Positions 61,964 through 64,000 of a stretch of 64,000 nucleotides of DNA are shown in pieces. The DNA comes from Flectonema sp. DT1601 (taxonomy: Eukaryota > Euglenozoa > Diplonemea > Diplonemida > Diplonemidae): contig OZ025783.1 in the NCBI GenBank assembly GCA_964019425.1, forward strand, positions 310,001 to 374,000, given 5' to 3'. Under the pieces are notes generated by a model, which did no database searches, was not told the origin of the DNA, and saw nothing but the letters and a program-made list of their open reading frames with translations. The position numbers and the translations under genes were made by a program. The first letter of the stretch is position 1. Each line of letters begins with the position of its first letter.

Positions 61964-63852
61964 AGTGAAAAAAAAAAGATACAAATAAAAACAGAAAATA
62001 AATAAATAAAAGATTGCCTTCTCTTCACATGGGAAGCAATCAATACTGGTGATGAAGAATTTTTTTTTTTTTTTTTCCCCAGAAGTCAATACCTCTAGAG
62101 TGACAGTCACAACCGTGAGACTCTCGCACGAGAGAAGAGATGCTTACGGGGGGCACATCAGTCAATCGATATCGTGCATTATAAAGACTCCCTCAGACGT
62201 AAAGGGACGGTGTGATCATCAAAATTCGTGTTAAGACCGCCTTGACATAAGAACAAGTGTTAAGGTGTTAAGGAAGGTTGATACCAATTTTCACCAAAAG
62301 AGAAAACCAATACTAAATTTAAAATAGAATAAATAAACAGAACCGGGAAAATATTTAAAAAACTAAAACACACATTCCTCAACAACTATTTGAGACACTC
62401 ACAGGCGAGAAGATTAAAGTTACAAACAGTGAGAGAGACGTGGAATGAATCATCCGCCTTACAGTTATTGTCACTCCCCTCAAGATTAAGATAGCGTACT
62501 AAATTAAGACAGATAAAAGAGATCTATTACACTACATATTGATCATCGCTGACAGCAAACTATAGAGCATTCGGTTTAACTTCAAAGAGCTACAATGCAA
62601 TAGCAACGTAAGTAGACCCAATCTTATGTTAAGTATGACTTCACTCTATTGAAGTATTAGATAAATGACTTCACTTTAAAAGAAAGCAAAAAAAGTGATT
62701 AATGTCCCAAAAGAGTCTGGGAAAGAGAGACTTCGTTTAAGGGACTAAAGCAATATTTGGTGTACGTATCGGCAAAAGGTCGCGAACGATTCCTGCTCGA
62801 TAAAATAAAGAACTGGAGAGGGAGCTACATATATTCTATCACACGTTCTGACTGCCAACCAGTAAAAGTTAATTAAGACAAAGAACAGATGCTTAAATAG
62901 TTAGTCCTGACTGTGGGATAAGTGAAGATAGTCTGGGTTAGTAAAAAGAGTTATTCAAGAAAAGAAAAATTGCAAACAGAAATAAGTGACCGCAACGAAA
63001 ACAGTTTATTTCACAATCATCGCGTTATTATTATCCAGTTTATCAAATCCAACAATTCCCTTCACATTATTTTTTTTTTTTTTTTTGCGCAAACCGAAAT
63101 AAATCTGCGAGCAACCAACTCTTCGCATTCTGATAACGCTCTCTCATCAACGCTCTCGGGAGAGAGGTAACTTGATACTACAATTAAACATAAAACAACT
63201 TGGAAACTTATTAAAACTAAAACAGGGTTCAAACCTACTTGCCATGTAAACAGACTCCGCTACGGGTTGAGCACCCCCCGCAGAGAGTGGCAGAAATGAT
63301 AAGCAGTTATTTTTTTGGAAAGTCAAAACAAAAAAAAAAGGGTTAGCTAGCAAAAAAGTCGGCTGCCACAAAAAGATATGTCTGCGAGATGGAAGAAAAA
63401 AGAAGAAAACAATAATAATAATAACAATGACTATTGCCCAGACAGGATTAACACTAACCAGCGACTCCACAGGACAGTAATCAAGAAAGCAACCACTCAC
63501 CCCACTCAATAGGTTACAGTCAGATACTTTCAGAAAGATGTTCACCAGTACCAAGCAGCTTCGTATTACTGCTTGGTGAATTAGGTAGCCAGAAAAGAAA
63601 TGATCATTTTGATATTTTATTGTGCATGAAAACTCGCTCAACGTTATTTTTAGCTCCACTGCAATACTTAAAGCGGGAAAAAGAATCATGCCTACATCAA
63701 AAAGAAAATTAATAAATAAAAAAAAACCCATTCTCGCCTGATGCTTATCGTTTTAATAAATATTTATATTAAAGAAAAGGGGAGGAGGACTTAGGATAAA
63801 ATGTATCTTATAACCTTTCATTGAGAGGGGGGTTACTGATCGTTTTATGTTG
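61964..63852. other. Right intergenic region
   Basis: No gene that I can support in about 1.9 kb. The frame at 63147-63731 (minus) is rich in Phe/Ile from simple sequence and begins inside unremarkable DNA, so I do not call it. A hairpin at 63550-63577 is listed separately. Confidence 0.55.
63550..63577. other. Perfect 9-bp hairpin
   Basis: ACCAAGCAG (63550-63558), a 10-nt spacer, then CTGCTTGGT (63569-63577). It stands alone in non-coding DNA; function unknown. Confidence 0.45.
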
Positions 63853-64000
63853 TCAGGTATTCATTCTTTCGTATTTTCTTTTAAATATTACCTTCGCAGA
63901 CATACCAGTTGGTCGAAGTGGTGTTGTTGGATACACTGCGACAGGTAAGGGTTGTTTTGGAGAAGGAATACCGAGTCGTCTTGACCTTCTACGAATCCAA
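63853..64000 (-). CDS. Possible partial exon at the right edge
   Basis: On the minus strand the frame is open from the edge to TGA at 63853-63855 and reads WIRRRSRRLGIPSPKQ then PLPVAVYPTTPLRPTG, a plausible basic, proline-rich linker. A GTATGT donor like that of the supported intron lies at 63905-63900, so the exon may end there. However, two plus-strand frames are also open here after an acceptor-like TTCGCAG at 63893-63899, and one reads IPVGRSGVVGYTATGKG. The strand is therefore uncertain. I favour minus because every other gene in the window is on it. Confidence 0.3.
   Translation of the reverse strand, partial: WIRRRSRRLGIPSPKQPLPVAVYPTTPLRPTGMSAKVIFKRKYERMNT

Noticed and set aside
63220-63290. 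Second tRNA-like site with GGTTTGAACCC and TAGCGGAGTCTG on the minus strand
   Set aside because: The two boxes are about 17 bases closer than in a tRNA and no acceptor stem forms.
63147-63731. 194-codon minus-strand frame
   Set aside because: Long Ile/Val/Phe runs come from ATT and T-rich simple sequence. No domain or consistent membrane pattern is seen, although a real membrane protein cannot be fully excluded.

Overview
The window is nuclear DNA of a microbial eukaryote. The signs are long poly(A)/poly(T) runs (up to 34 T), AT-rich intergenic DNA, a spliceosomal intron of 81 nt (GTATGT...CAG), and eukaryotic families: a Pumilio/PUF protein, a short alpha-actinin, an IQ-motif protein and a cold-shock-domain protein with glycine-arginine tails. 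TAA, TAG and TGA all end genes, so the stop code is standard. I cannot name the lineage. Introns are rare and all nine recognisable genes lie on the minus strand. Several start codons follow A-rich or CA-rich leaders.

Layout, left to right (genes read right to left): 1-3047 non-coding and low complexity; 3048-4508 Pumilio; 4509-5549 spacer with a duplicated hairpin and one copy of a dispersed element; 5550-7436 short alpha-actinin; 7699-8922 two-exon IQ/coiled-coil protein; 8923-10551 spacer with a 59-codon small ORF; 10552-10977 small protein with a possible Tudor/SH3-like core; 11819-12550 cold-shock protein; 12551-15826 spacer with an unexplained 1.3-kb stretch almost free of homopolymers and a second copy of the dispersed element; 15827-51997 one uninterrupted reading frame of 12,056 codons; 52801-57720 a 1,639-residue protein of alternating helical repeats; 57721-58676 spacer with stacked inverted repeats; 58677-59804 an Old Yellow Enzyme with GC-rich codons; 60162-61031 a multi-pass membrane protein; 61188-61957 a 770-bp non-autonomous DNA transposon with a 6-bp target duplication and a tRNA-like pol III segment; then spacer, and a possible partial exon at the right edge.

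The most unusual content is the giant protein, more than half the window. It is built from nested tandem arrays (27, 42, 276, 426/429, 576, 606 and 675 bp periods, all multiples of three). Two module families recur at very different divergence: about 65 copies of a ~45-residue helical module (SP..A...V..A..RI..A...L...EAD.VI..E...LA..R) and 33 copies of a coiled-coil module with the signature DENAxKTExLA. The neighbouring 1,639-residue protein has its own unrecognised repeat ending FLSEC..DEEKG. Together with alpha-actinin this suggests cytoskeletal or scaffold roles, which is inference. No operon or pathway links the other genes.
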